A stretch of DNA of 64,000 nucleotides, from contig OX352761.1 in NCBI GenBank assembly GCA_947095585.1, positions 107,061,890 to 107,125,889 on the forward strand, written 5' to 3'. Below the pieces are notes generated by a model, which saw nothing but the letters and a program-made list of their open reading frames with translations, searched no databases and was not told the DNA's origin. The position numbers were made by a program, and so were the translations under genes. This DNA is from Nephrocerus scutellatus (taxonomy: Eukaryota; Arthropoda; Insecta; Diptera; Pipunculidae). Of this stretch, positions 9,103-21,400 are shown in pieces; within the stretch, counting starts at the first letter, position 1, and every line of letters begins with the position of its first letter.

Positions 9103-10181
9103 GGTTTTAGGTGCCAAGAGCTTTGTGGCATTGAAACGGCGCACTCTAGCGTTAATTGAGGACCTCACAATTGCAGCGAGGTTCACCACTTTACCTACCT
9201 ACCTACAGAGACACCATCTTCTTTAAAATTTCTTTACTCTTGAATGATCATAGTTTTCAATTACAGTTCAATTAACGAATTATATTTCTGTTTGAGGCCT
9301 TCCTATCCAGATGAAACTGAACAACTACTCGTATCCACATGACACGATGAACAATTCGGTTCGCTAGTCAATAAAATAAATGAAAAGATATTTTCCTTGT
9401 GGAAGAAGCGCATATCGGAATCTTGGCAGCACCACCACTACTTTTCACTTATGCAATAAGTTTTCTAATTCAACATTATTGATGGAATCGAAAGTTATAA
9501 CTCACACTGACACACAGGATAACTCCGAAGCGTTGCAGTGTGTTACGTGATCTGTGCCGCCGCAAGCTCTAGACTGGCCGTATGCCGACGACGCGTTGCA
9601 GCTAACTTGTCTTGTTCAGTCGTTGTTGTTGTTGGTTGTTGTTGTTGGTTGCTAATCAAATGAATCTACTGGAAGGTGGTGAACATGCTGATGAGATACG
9701 AGACTAGTTATACGAATACTAGGCGAGTCGAGTGCGAGCACCTCATGTTCGACGAGCACATCGTACATCGTTCGCTTCGAATCTATCCATTGATGTTCCA
9801 TCGCATCGATACATGGTGATTTCCATTGCAGAATGCGCCGCCGCCGTACCGGGCCGCGTCATCGCAGCAGATTTGCATTAAATGAAGATATTTAGATATT
9901 TTCATGTTTTGAGTTGTGTTTGGCAAACACCAACCAACACCGGCTACCAGCTGCTTTATGCTGTTCACAAATAGACGGCGCTCTCATTTAGAATTGGCTT
10001 AGTTCGTTTAGTTCGTCGACAAATATGCGGAACTGCGATACACCAGCGCCAAACTACTACTACCTACTGCGCCCTGTGCTCCTCAACGCCAATCCATTGG
10101 TAATTTGCACTTTCGTTGTAGATTCGTGTGTTACTCGTGTGCCAATCAGTTGGCGCAATATATCTTCCTTCATAAACCGTG

Positions 10182-10857
10182 GCACACACACACACACGTA
10201 CTCATACACAGGACGACTCGTTTGTCGATTTGTTTGATTTAAGTTTCATGAGAAGATTTATGTTCGTGTTGAAAGTGCACCCAGCGGAGCGACGAGTGCG
10301 CATGTTATCAGTGTAGCGCAGCGCAGCTCGGCGGCTCAATTTCGCCAGCGTCGTGTATCTACATATCTTGTCTCTGTCGCGTTCTGTCACGCTGCCTGTC
10401 TGTTTGTCCGTTTGTCCGAAATGAACTTAATCAATGAGCATCGTGACAACGCAACGACGACCTGCATATTATTGTTGTTTGAATGAAATTTTGAGCGTGC
10501 TGCTTGCAAATCGAAAAATACCTATGTCAGTAAGAAGGAGAGGAAGCAAAAAAACTACAGCACCATCGGTCGGCTGATAGTAGATAATAAGTACATGGGA
10601 GCACGGACGACCTTGGAGAAATAATGTTTCCATCCGCTGGCTGGAACGGGAGGAGAGGCTGGCTGGTATGGTCTCAGACTCTGACTCTTGGTCATAATCA
10701 GTACAAGACTTAACCTTACAACCAGGCTGGTTGTCTGTTTGTCTGTTTGCTTGTTTTGTTGTTGTTGTTGTTTTGCTTTCTTTGATGTTTTTAATTTTAT
10801 TCACTCGCGCTTTCCTGTTGCAAGCGGGCACACAGACACGCATATATATATATATAT
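10182..10857. repeat. microsatellites in unique island: (CA)n, (GTT)n, (TA)n
   Basis: (CA)n at 10182-10197, (GTT)n at 10756-10772 and (TA)n at 10841-10857. They are useful as polymorphic markers only. Confidence 0.9.
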
Positions 10858-11508
10858 TTGTCCGGCGTTGTAGCACTAAATCATGTAATCTGTAATTATA
10901 ATTCGTGGTTATATTTTTGTCGCAATCTCAAACCTGATATCGGTACAAACAGAAAAAAACTTCTGGCTTATTCGTGCATTAATATTGAGGCCGCCACCGC
11001 CGCAGGCAATATGATTGTGTCTTACCTGCTGCTGCTACCGCCCATAAGTGGCTTCCCTCTCACGCAACCGAGTTCAAGGTTTCCTTAAATAAATATCATC
11101 GGTCTCAACAATTAAACAAGACAGCGGATACTACAAATGTATCTACAAATGGATATGGCAATTATTTTTTTACAAAATTATACCTACTATCTCTAGTAGG
11201 TACGTATAGCAATAAATTAGCAATTTAAATTAATTGGTAATTTTTGCATTCTTGCTAAATATCTGCTTATTAAAAATGACGTAATCCGCTTTAGGAATGG
11301 CATTTAAAGTCCGTATGTGGCCAGTGTATGGCTTAAGAGCTGGACAAATGAACGTTTTGTTAATGCCAGTTTTGGAAGGTGATAATTTTGTGCCCTCCAA
11401 AGATAAGATTCATATCTTATTCATGTTTTTTCATAAACGCAATTAAAAGCCTCTACCATACGTAGTGATCACTGCCACTGTGATTTTCATTTATGAACAT
11501 ATATAGGT

Positions 11509-11726
11509 GTAGAATGGTTGCTTTTAGACGGCAAGGCCATCTTGCAAGATTTTGATCATTGCTGTACCAAAGTAAAACCCTAAAAGGAAAGCCTGTATCA
11601 TAGAGGCTGAGCTAGATCGGATAGTGTAGTGACCGCACTGCCACTAAATTGCGGTTCGTGCGGTAGAATGGTTGCTTCTAGACGGCAAGGCCATCATGCA
11701 TTATGATCATTCCTATACCAGTGCTT
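11509..11726 (+). repeat. direct repeat, two copies 154 bp apart
   Basis: The block GTAGAATGGTTGCTTNTAG plus ACGGCAAGGCCATCNTGCA starts at 11509 and again at 11663, with weaker similarity continuing through GATCATT. The function is unknown; a partial tandem duplication of about 154 bp would explain it. Confidence 0.75.
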
Positions 11727-12544
11727 ACAGGATATCAACCTGTACTTGCAGTTTTTATCCTGTTCTTCATTTCCTTGGTGGAGCACATTGATCTTTTCTA
11801 AAGTCACGGCAGTGCGCACGGTGCGTGCCTTGTCCCTGAGGAAAAAACACATCCATGATCAATATTCACAGTGGCAAAGAATTAAGCATCATCACCACCA
11901 ATAACACTTTTGATTTTTACCGCAGATTCCTCCAAATAAGCTGGTTATTCAGTAGAAGAAGGCAATCTTTAAAAAGCGTCCGCATTCGTATTTTCGTTAC
12001 AACGTTTATATTTGATAGTATGTATAATTAAACCCTTAAAGAAAAATCGCATAATGTTGCATTCGTCTTGCAGACAGACATATGAGGAACTAGTTATTAA
12101 ACCCCGGCGTTACACGAGACATGCCGACCACAACCACCAAGACACCGTTTAGACCCACCAAAAGCTTAAATAACAGGCGTTGTCTGGCTGCCCCTCACAC
12201 TTTACTGAACCAACCAAACTGAACACTGAAACCAACGCACACCAATGAACCCCACCCCCACCTACTCACCACTGACTCAAAATTGTAGCCAATATATATA
12301 TATTCCCCGGACCATTACGAATATTTTTAGCAGTGGAAAGGTAACAGACAGACAGAGTTACTTCCACATTTATAATTTATATGATTTATTATGATTTATT
12401 AAGAATCTGAGCTGCGAGCTGAATCGGTCTTTCAGAACCGTCAGTCATGTGTGACAAGACTGCACCAACGCCAACTGGTGATAACTTGTTAGAAAAGTGA
12501 AATAAAAATTCATCGGATTGCATCATAGAAGAAGCAACACTATC

Positions 12545-14360
12545 TCGGGGTCTGATTAACATTCCCTAAAACGACTCCAAATCATTAGGCAATTAAAAGC
12601 CATTGGTATACAGGGGTGCTGTATGGATCGGGCTTACACCGTCCCTAGGGTATAAGTCTGAAAAGGCGCAATAGATCCGCTACAATATCCGTCCTAATCA
12701 TCCGAAATCTGCCGGAAGATCTCTCCGCTAAGGAACACCGCAAGGTGGAGTGCTGTCCCCTCTTTTATGGAACTAAGTGGTAAATGAGCTGCTGATATGC
12801 CTGGAGGGCTTATACGGATGACGTTGCTATTGCCGGCTCATGAAAGCACCGTAACTCCTTAAAGGAACTCCTGCAAAATGCTCTCAACAAGCTAACAAAA
12901 GAGGCAGATCGCTGTGGTACAGTAGTAAACACACACACACACTTTCTTTGATAAAGCCAATTATCTGGATCTTATTATGGATAGAAACCTAAGCTGGAAA
13001 CCAAACATACAGGAAAGAGTTCGTTTATACACAGTGGGACTCTTCTCATGCAAAAAAGACATTGGAAACAAATGGGGTCTTCAGCTCCATATCACCCATT
13101 GGCTATATACAATGGTATTAAGACCCATACTTTTATACGGTGTTGTTATATAGTCGACTGTTTAGAAAAAGCAGTAAATCGTAAAAAGCTAAATATCAGC
13201 TTGTTTATGTATGGCCGGAACAGCATTTCAACCTTAAACCATTCGTCATTCTCAGTAGACAAGTAATTGATAGCCTGCCTATTCGGCTCAATGCAATCTC
13301 CCAGTGGGCCAAGAATGAAATCGGTCACTCCTCTGTGCTAATTCATTCAGGATTCTACCAGGCAATGCAGAGTACACCATTCCGCAACTCAAATTCAACA
13401 AAAACTTCCAAGTCACCATCCCCTACTGATCATTCTGGGAAAAAGGAGCTTACTAGGAAGATGAAGACATACATTTTTACACAGACGGGTTAAAAATTGA
13501 TGACGGGTTTGGCGGAAGTGTTTTCTCAAAAAGGCTAAAACTTAGTCTGTCTTTCCGTCTTAGTCACTGTTTTTCAGGCTGAATTTATAGGAATTAGTAA
13601 AGTTTTATCTTGTCTAATAACGAATGTCATATCTGCTAAGGATATGCGCATCTTCTCGTGTATCCAAGCTGAGTTTAAATCCCTGAAATCAATCTCTACG
13701 AACTCTATTATTGCGTTAAGCTGCCGATCATCCCTCATGGAAATGGTGAAGCAGTTTAACATTCACCTGTGTTGGGAACAGGGGCATAGAGACATTCCAG
13801 GAAATTGTAAGACCGATGAACTCGTTAGACATAGAACTGCACTGCCCATTTTAGCTAAAAAATGGTTGTTTAGGCATACAAATCGCTTCATATGCAAACT
13901 CAACTTACCGACAAAGCAGATCTGGTCCAAGCTGGATCCGAAACGCTCTAAGTGTTTGATCTATCATAAAAGATTGCACATCGCTGCTATAATTGGTATC
14001 ATCACTGGGCACTCTCTCATGGGCAAGCATGCAGCAAGGCTTGGCGTTTCTCGAACGACTTCCGCAGAAACTGTATGGACGAGGAGGAGAAGAGGACTAT
14101 TCTCAACCTTTTCTCTACGTGCCCAGGCCACTCTCAAAAACGTTAGCTGCAGCTGGGAGCTTTCTTTTATAATAACCTTAATGATCGAATCAATACTCAC
14201 ATTAGTAGTCTCTTGTGATTCATACGAAGCTCTAAATGGTTCAAAGAGTAGGAGAGATCGAGGAAATTGATCCATTTGGTATCACAAGGGACCATTATTG
14301 ATCTAAGTGTGCCGGTTTTTCCTCCGACTACCACCTTAGCCTGACCTAACCTAACCTACC
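12545..14360 (+). pseudogene. LINE remnant C: RT tail, ribonuclease H and C-terminal region
   Basis: A degraded ORF2 read across several frames. The stretch around 12780-12900 resembles the RT palm and the sequence after it. YTVGLFSCKKDIGNKWG and LRPILLYGVV follow near 13030-13150. The open stretch 13644-14270 holds the RNase H end (WEQGHRDIPGNCKTDEL), a linker, and TGHSLMGKHAARLGVS, where a frameshift interrupts the zinc-knuckle segment. The last part matches the minus-strand element at 60270-62010, so both belong to one family. It ends in a CCTAACCTAACC run near 14340-14357. It is nonfunctional. Confidence 0.8.
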
Positions 14361-14470
14361 ATCCAATGCACCAAACAAAGCTTTACTTTTTTGTTTTGTC
14401 TCATCTCCTTCCTGTACGATTTTTTACTGAAAATTAGTCAATGAATCATCCATTAATCGATTAGTATCCA

Positions 14471-14520
14471 AAATTGGACCACCCTGTATAATACAGATCA
14501 CCAACTGTCATAAAAGCAGA
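14471..14520. mobile_element. possible mariner terminal scrap
   Basis: CCACCCTGTATA followed within 20 bp by CAACTGTCATAAAA resembles the subterminal region of the mariner at 1129-2432 (CAACTGTCATAAAATAAAAC). It is short and has no second end. Confidence 0.3.
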
Positions 14521-14569
14521 ACGACGCTAACGTTAAGTTTACAAAAAACAGTCGATTGCTATTAGTATT

Positions 14570-14645
14570 CCGTGTCTCACCGGTTAGAGTGCTGGGTGGT
14601 AGAAGGTATCGAAGTCTTCGGTTCAAATCTGCTTCAGTATTATTT
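14570..14645 (+). other. tRNA-like pol III promoter boxes (SINE head or tRNA relic)
   Basis: A box A-like CGGTTAGAGTG (14581) is followed about 40 bp later by a box B-like GGTTCAAATCT (14620-14630). No complete cloverleaf is evident and the downstream sequence differs from the main SINE family, so a second SINE family or a tRNA pseudogene is possible. Confidence 0.4.
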
Positions 14646-14659
14646 GTTATAATTTTTTT

Positions 14660-17130
14660 TTATTTTTTTTATTTTTCTCGGTTTTGTGTAAAAGTTTTTA
14701 CGACTATCCCAGCTGTCACTGTGCTTGACATTAATATTAGGCTGATCGGCCGAACACCAAATTTTCGAAACAATCGAAACCCCTAAGCTTAGACAGAACA
14801 ACAATAGAAAAACATTGCCGTTCTAAGGAAAATGTCAACCGCAATTACTTTCGGACTCATTTAAATGTCAAAAGTTCCACATGCACTCGATTCAAAATGT
14901 GGTTATTGCTCGCGCTCTCAAAAAGCCGCCAAATTACGGCGTGTTGAAGCTTGAAGCTGAATTTGTTATGGTGTCTTCAACGCCGAATTAAGATTAGATT
15001 TTATCGGGACGACATTTTTCGTCACACAACACAGCATTAGTGTTCGGTGCTGGTTGTGGCGACATCAAAAAGTAATTAAATTTCTGCGCCCCAGACTCAG
15101 CTTAATGTGGAATTATCAGTTGTTGCGTCTGCGCCTGCTTATAACAACAAAAGCCAGCTGCTGCTGATTAAAAACTAAAAAAAAATAAACAACAACAACA
15201 ACATAATTTGAAATTTCCAACCTAGAGCTAGACCAAGGGCGATTGACCGCCGGTCTGTCTCATTCGGGAAGCACATGACCGCAACCGCAATTTTTAATGG
15301 TAATATATTTTTTTTAATTTTTTAAAATTCGTTTCATTTTTTCTGAGTGGAAAACGCAAACAAACGCACACACACACACGTCCCTCTTGGTTCGTTCGCT
15401 TTGATATTACACAGCAACACAGATCATCACACAACACAGTAGGATTTGGTCAACTTAATAATTTCCGAAAATATTAATTACGTCACAATCGCAGCCAACT
15501 CGACGATTCCCATCAGTTCGTTTGTGTAATATCTCAGTGCGTATCTATTTCGATTTCAATTTCAATTAAAGCGATCGCTCTCTTGAAGACGACAACGAAA
15601 AGGTCATGTCCTCGAAGTTGTTGTTAGCCCGCCGGCGCTGATGTCATGTGGGTGCTATGCGGCTTGCTGGTTGACTTTGAAAACAGCAACAAACAGAACA
15701 GCAAAGAAAAAACGCTCCGATCGAAGACAGATTGCTTTGTCTAGGAATGGAAGAAGTAGAAGCAGAAGCAGAAGCAGAAACAGAGAAAGAAGAAGATGAA
15801 TAAGAGCGAAAAAAAGAAAACATTAATCAATTCAAGACCCAATTTAGAGCTGGTCGCTAGCTAGCAGAAGCAGCAGCAGCAACAACAACAACAACAACAA
15901 CAACAACAAAAATGCCAAACTATCGATTCATTGCGCATCTAAGAACTCAGCGGCCGCGCAAATGAACAATTTAATTATAACGAACGAATTTTCCAACCCT
16001 AGTCATAGTCAGTCAGCATCATCATCAGCAGATCAGTGGTGGAGGATCGCGATCGCGCGTTCTCTCGTGACTATTTGTAATTTGTAATTCATCGTTGTCG
16101 TCGTCGTCGTCGTCGAACGAATGCAAATGCTTCGTCTTCTTCTTCTCTATGTCACTCCAACCATCATCTAGATAGATATTCAGGCATACATTCATGCTCA
16201 GGCTCAGTCGTCTCAGGCTCAGGCTCAGTTCGGGTACAATTTGTAATTCGTTCGATCCGGTCGGGGGCTTTTGGGGCGACGGGCATTGTGATCGTCGTCG
16301 TATGGAAGTTAGTTTGCGGTTCCATTTTGATTGCGCCGCATATACAACAGAGCTGATCACCACCGCCACTTGGATCGTGGATAATTTTTGATAGATTGCT
16401 GCTGCAGAGAAGAGAATGGAATTACAAGAAAGCAAATCTACCATCGTCATCAGTGCTGCGCATATCAGCGCATTCGGTAAAATTCAATTAGACGCGCCAG
16501 ATATGTCTTATTTTGTGGATGTTTTTAGGTTTTCGGTTCCACTGCGCCGAGACGAAGCAAGCGCAATTTCCTTTAATTCGATTTTTTCCTCTTTCTCTCC
16601 TCCTTCACCACCCACTTGTTTTACTTTTCATTCATTCGATTCGATTTCTTTCCTAAACAAACAAACCTAATTTCTTAAGATTCAAATAATGATACCGAGT
16701 TGGGAAAATAATGAACTTGTCTCTTTGCGGCAATTGCCAGCTGCACACACACACACACACACATCGTATACCACCGCTTAACAATTCGATTTCAGATTTT
16801 ACGCTACAATCCGATTTTCTGTTAAATTACATTTGTTTTTGTTGTTGTTGTGAAAAAGTAACCGTTCCGTTGTGTAAAACTTGCCATTCGATGATGCTGG
16901 TAATTGCGTAAGATGTCCGTCTCTCTATTATTGCAGGCGAATGTCGAATTTGACAAAGCAGGAAATCACTTTCAGTAACTTGTCACTTGTCACTGTCATG
17001 GATGAAAAGTTTACTTCGGGTCAGTTTCAAGTTTTTTTTTTGACTTTTTGTTTCAAATCCGTGGACCAAATTTTTAACAATTGTCAGCGATTGCATAAAT
17101 CTCCAGAAATTGTGTGCTCCAGTGTAAGAT
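14660..17130. other. unique-looking island with triplet repeats, no gene recognised
   Basis: It contains (GAAGCA)-type repeats at 15749-15795, a CAG/CAA tract at 15870-15909, (GTC)n at 16094-16115 and (CA)n at 16743-16763. The 141-codon minus ORF 16025-16450 owes its Asp run to the (GTC)n tract and shows no domain. A stretch near 16930 resembles a 3' splice site (CTCTATTATTGCAG), but no paired donor is convincing. It could be intronic regulatory DNA. Confidence 0.45.
15749..16115. repeat. triplet microsatellites: (GAAGCA)n, CAG/CAA, (GTC)n
   Basis: Tracts at 15749-15795, 15870-15909 and 16094-16115. They lie outside any recognised coding frame. Confidence 0.9.
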
Positions 17131-17159
17131 TTATCAGGGAATGTTAATCTACTGCCTCT

Positions 17160-17300
17160 TTCGATTACGTAAACCCATCCCCGAAACCGTACCCACGGGT
17201 GAGCTACCAAAATTACATGGTTTTCGTGGTGAATGCTTTGCTAATTGAACGCGAAACCAAGACCACGAGAGAGAAATTTTAACTCTACCCTGCAAATCGA
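17160..17300 (+). repeat. dispersed repeat, partner of 7100-7335
   Basis: Shares CCGAAACC, ACCCACGGGTGAGCT and GTGGTGAATGC blocks with the reverse complement of 7240-7320. Confidence 0.55.
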
Positions 17301-17477
17301 AAGAGCTATAAGAAAACTTTGAGAAATTGCATTAAATACCGACAGCTTTCTAAATTCTTAAAAAGCTGCAAAATGAACGAAATGACAGGTCAAATATTCC
17401 GAACTTGAAAAGATTTAGGGAAGAATTTGAATATTTAATTAAAATACAATAAATAGAAAGTACATTTGACAAACGGA

Positions 17478-19475
17478 GTCTATAGGATTAAGTCAAATAG
17501 TCCAAGGAACTGGGTCTGTGTACATTCGTTGACATGGAGGTAGCATTCGATAATACTGGCTGGCTACGACTCAATAGCAAGAGCAATTAGTAGCAGAGGA
17601 ATGGACCAACCAACTTATAAGGGCCATGCTGGAAAGTCGATATATTACTTTCTGTCCCTGTCTGTGACCGCAGTTAAGGGTTGTCCCAAAGGAGGAGTCC
17701 TTTAACCCCTTCTATGGTCAATAGTAATCGACAATATTCTAACTGAGATAAAGTGATCTGGCTACATCGCGATTGGTTATGCGGATGACTTGTCAATTTT
17801 TATTAATGGTAAACACAGCACGACCATCTCTATTGTAATGCAAGGTGCTTTACTACACGTTTTAGAATGGTGCAGCAAGGAAGGACTATCCATTAATCCT
17901 TGCAAAACCGTTCTGTCGCCTTTTACAAAAAGAAGACTAGTCAATCTAGCACCTGTCATCATCAAAAGAACCACTTTATTCCAGTGAAATTAAACATCTC
18001 GGAGTGATATTTGACAAACGGCTTAGCTGTAATTCTCATACCAAGTCCGCTATCGAGCGCGCCACTAACGCAATTACGGCAGAACTTTGGGTCTGGTATG
18101 ATACACTGGATGTATAGAATGATAGTGAGTCCCATTATCATATGCGAGGACATCGTTTGGTGGCCGAAAGTGATTAAGCGGACAATGGCACCTAACCTTT
18201 AGAATCTGCAAAGAATTGCCTGTCTCAGTATCACAGGTGCCATGCGTACCTGCCGTACGACAGTATTATAAGCAGTCATTAATCTTTCACCCCTACATAT
18301 AATCATTAGAAAGACGGTCGCTAGATGTGCTATTAAGCTGAAGCTAGAATAGAAGTAAAAAATCAAGTGATCATGTAGATCACCTGATAATTCTTGACCC
18401 AATTCCTACGACGGACAAGTTTGCCATATCTCCGACATCACGGTCAGGGGTACTGTTTCGGCAAATTATTTGACGTTGAAATATTGGACCGTGCAAACTT
18501 GCAAAGTTCTCTTATCTTGCAGAGTCTTTCTAATCTTGCAAAAACTTTTTACTCTTCTTCTTGCTTTAAACTCAGGCTACAAACGTTAGCTGTTATGCTG
18601 TCTTTTATTCCTATAAACTCTAAAGTTGTTCTGGCACTGGACGCTAGAGATCTGGTCTGCTTTACAGACGGATGGAAGATATAATCTGAAGTTGTAGCTG
18701 GGGTCTTTGAATGCAACACCAAAGTCTCGATACCAATGGGAATGAGACCCACACTCTTTCAGCCTTAACTGCTTGCCATTGACATCTGCGCTAGGATAAA
18801 CCTTAGTAAAGGTATTAAGCGCGCGAACATATATATCTTTTCAGATAGCCAGGCAGCACTTTGAGCGCTGTCGCCCAACTTAGTGGGCTCTCTGTCAGTT
18901 AAAATCTGCTACGATGCACTACAATCTCTTGCCAGACATTACAGGGTGAGACTCTGATGGTCATCAAGGCATTGCAGGAAACGAATTTGGAGATGAACTT
19001 CGTATCAACTTGGCTGCCGGCAAAGCGCTGATTAATAATTGGGAACAGAAACTACGTCTGGGCCATTAAGAGACAATGTTTCAGGGCTGATACAATTCAT
19101 ACGATAATTCAGACCGTATTTCTATAAACAAAACCTTAATCTAGACAGGGAAAGCATTATAAAGCAGGTCAGATTTCTCACAGGTCACTGTGGCTTGCGG
19201 TGTCACTTTAGCAAAATTAATCTAAGCTTACATTCCATTTCATTCTCTGTGAATGCCCAGCATTACATTGGTTAAGAAAGCGTATTTTATATATGAAAAT
19301 ACGTTCGTCAGCAGAGTTGAGAAACCCTGCTACTAAGGACATACTATCCTTCATCAGCGAGGTGGTACGACTCTTAGATTAGCCAAACCCTGATGATACA
19401 ATAGGTCGATCTTTTTAGGTCACTGGTTCAGCCATATGGGCAAGTATCAATACAAGAAAAAGTCAAATAGTTCTA
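17478..19475 (+). pseudogene. LINE remnant B: reverse transcriptase and ribonuclease H
   Basis: Broken ORF2 of an RNase H-bearing non-LTR retrotransposon. RT motif A is visible as VDMEVAFDNTG (about 17527-17560), then a GGVL..LLWSIVIDNILTEI block, and motif C as GYADDLSIFING (about 17780). FDKRLSCNSHTKSAIERA follows near 18010. The RNase H part begins at CFTDGWKI (18660), with SDSQAAL near 18840. Stops and frame changes occur throughout. The 55400-55870 fragment on the minus strand shares the motif A region (GYDS.A.AISSRG), so they belong to one family. The copy ends just before the oppositely oriented RTE element. Confidence 0.82.
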
Positions 19476-19489
19476 AAGGAAAATGCAAA

Positions 19490-21400
19490 TTTATTCCTAA
19501 TATTACTTTGGTGACGTTATGTCATAATATTTGTGGAAGCACTCTAAGACATCGCTGAAATGACGCCCGCCGCATACGATTCTATCATCATCATTTTTGC
19601 CTCTATCTCATCATTGTAGAGTCCCCGGAATCATCCTTGCTTCGATATGGGGGCAACAATTATCCGTAAGACTTTACTCTCGAACGCAGCTAATAGTTGA
19701 AAATGTTTTTTGCTAATCACCATAGTTTCGGATCCATATTTAAAACTGGTAAGGTCATTGTCTTTTACACCAGCAGCTTAAATGTTTTGGTTAAATTCCT
19801 GGATTAAAAGTCTTGTAGTCTTGACAAAATAAAGTAGGCTTTCTTGGCTTTAAAAAAGAGCAACCGTGCGCGTATTTAAGGTTCCATGCCGTTATCGGCT
19901 GCTACATTTGACCTGAAATGGATTAAGAATGGTACTACTTTAAAATCGAGCTCCACTATTCAATGGAGAGACCAATATTCTGTTCGCAGACGTGGCCACT
20001 ATATAGTTTGTTTTGCTCTCATTTATGTGCAGCCCCAGATTTTGTACCGCACGCTCGATCTGAATGAAAGCTTCCTATAAAGCTGTTGGGTTTCTACCAA
20101 TATCGTCCGCGTAAGCCAGTATCTGGATGGATTTATAAAGAATTGTTACTTTCCCGTAGTATAAGAGCCTCGGATCACTTTCTTGAACACCTTCCTAAAA
20201 AGGACAGAGACTGGTGCAGCACCTTGTCGGAGCCGGTTACAGTTGTTAAATGGGCTTGATAGTGATCCAGATATTTAATTTGGCTTATAACATTGGTCAT
20301 AGTAAATACATGTGCTCATATTGGGATTTCAAACGGCTTTATAAAGTTCTACTCTCTTGTTATGCAAAACAGATCGTGTAGTGACTTTTGAAACTCTAGA
20401 CTTTTTTCCATAACCTGCCTAAGAGTGAAAATCTGATCACTTGTTGATTTGCCTAGAATTGTATGGGCATGGTATCTTAAACATATGGAGCTATACTGTC
20501 TTGAAGGATAGAGGAGAAAATCTTTTACGCGGTAGTCAATAACATTATACCACGATAATTGCTGCACGTTGTGATATCTACCTTCTTATGTATGGGGCTA
20601 ACGATGCCTCTTCGCCAGTCTTCTGGCATAGCTTCTTCCTCCCATACTTGCAGTATTAGTTAGTGAAGTGCTTGGTATAGTGCGGGACCTCCGGATTTTC
20701 TCAGCTTTGCTGGGATACCATCTGATCCGGAAGCCTTTTTACTTTTAAGTCGCTTTATCGCTCTCCTGGTGTGCATGCATGCAGCATGGTGTGGTCGTCG
20801 GTCCTTGGTGTAGTCTCTAATTCCTCATCGCTTCTTCCTCCCATACTTCCACTATTAGTTAATGAATTGCTTAGTATAGTGCGGGACCTCCTGATTTTCT
20901 CAGCTTTGCTGGGATATCATCTGATCCGGAAGCCTTTTTACTTTTAAGTCGCTTTATTGCTCTCCTAACTTCGTCTATGCTTGCTGAAGGCAGCATGGTG
21001 AGGTCGTCGATCATTGGTGTAGCCTTTAATTCCTCAGTTAGCTGGCCATTTAGCAACTCATGAAAGCATTTTTCCCATCGCTCTTTTTGTATAGGCGATC
21101 AGATATTACTCTCGTTGCCTTTGCACTTTGTGGAACGCGGTGTATATCGCGTAATACTGCGGAGTTGGTGATAGAACTTCCGAGACTGCCGCGAATCTGG
21201 CTCTCTGTACTGTTCTAGTTTTCGTCTGTGGTCGTCGTAATCCCAACTGTTCTACCACAAAAGACTTTCTGAGCAGGTTCCTCTTGGATCATGCGAGCTA
21301 AGTGTCCTGACCACCAACCAGTGACCAACAATACTCCATAAGAGTTTCCTCTCGAACATTGCTGAGCGTTCGAAGTGAGTTTTGGTGTTGAGCATCTATG
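19490..21400 (-). pseudogene. RTE-type non-LTR retrotransposon remnant
   Basis: Read on the minus strand. The N-terminal RT region is SIDEVRRAIKRLKSKKASG (about 20930-20985). The central block at 20349-20567 includes GKSTSDQIFTLRQVMEKS, followed by a C-terminal stretch (GSETMVISKKHFQLLAAFE, about 19680-19735) typical of this clade. Stops and frameshifts are frequent, and the 5' endonuclease part is missing. Related copies are at 42020-43090 (+) and 49860-51050 (-). A 199-bp segment is tandemly duplicated at 20631-21034. Confidence 0.85.
20631..21034. repeat. 199-bp tandem duplication within the RTE remnant
   Basis: The block beginning GCTTCTTCCTCCCATACTT occurs at 20631 and again at 20830. 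The copies are highly similar along their length (GTGCGGGACCTCC, TTTGCTGGGATA, AAGCCTTTTTACTTTTAAG) but differ by scattered substitutions and a divergent stretch near GTGCATGCATGCAGCATGG. The right copy is closer to the ancestral coding sequence. Confidence 0.9.

Larger units (their letters stand above)
8525..9210 (+). pseudogene. LINE remnant A: C-terminal zinc-knuckle end and 3' UTR
   Basis: The translated sequence VELRHIKNGMVILQQKENHR and then SCKDANEKETL aligns in order with the minus-strand copy at 43535-44260. It is the C-terminal CCHC region of ORF2, with an internal deletion. The downstream UTR blocks (TTTAGGTTAACC, AGAGCTCACAGATTACAG, CTAGCGTTAATTGAGGACC) match the other copy too. 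A (ATC)n run at 9080-9102 and a stretch at 8920-9040 resembling 12545-12680 sit inside the UTR. Confidence 0.72.
9211..12540. other. unique-looking island with microsatellites, no gene recognised
   Basis: Sequence of more balanced composition with no transposon similarity that I can see. It holds GTT-rich tracts (9620-9655 and 10756-10772), (CA)n at 10182-10197, (TA)n at 10841-10857 and an 8-bp-stem palindrome TACCTACT/AGTAGGTA at 11184-11205. A duplicated ~37-bp block is listed separately. The 135-codon minus ORF 10469-10876 is low in complexity and lacks any domain. The island could be intronic or regulatory DNA of a distant gene. Confidence 0.45.

Noticed and set aside
10469..10876. 135-codon minus ORF
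   Set aside because: Covers GTT and TA microsatellites, with no domain and odd composition.
16025..16450. 141-codon minus ORF with an Asp run
   Set aside because: The Asp run is the (GTC)n microsatellite; the rest has no recognisable domain.
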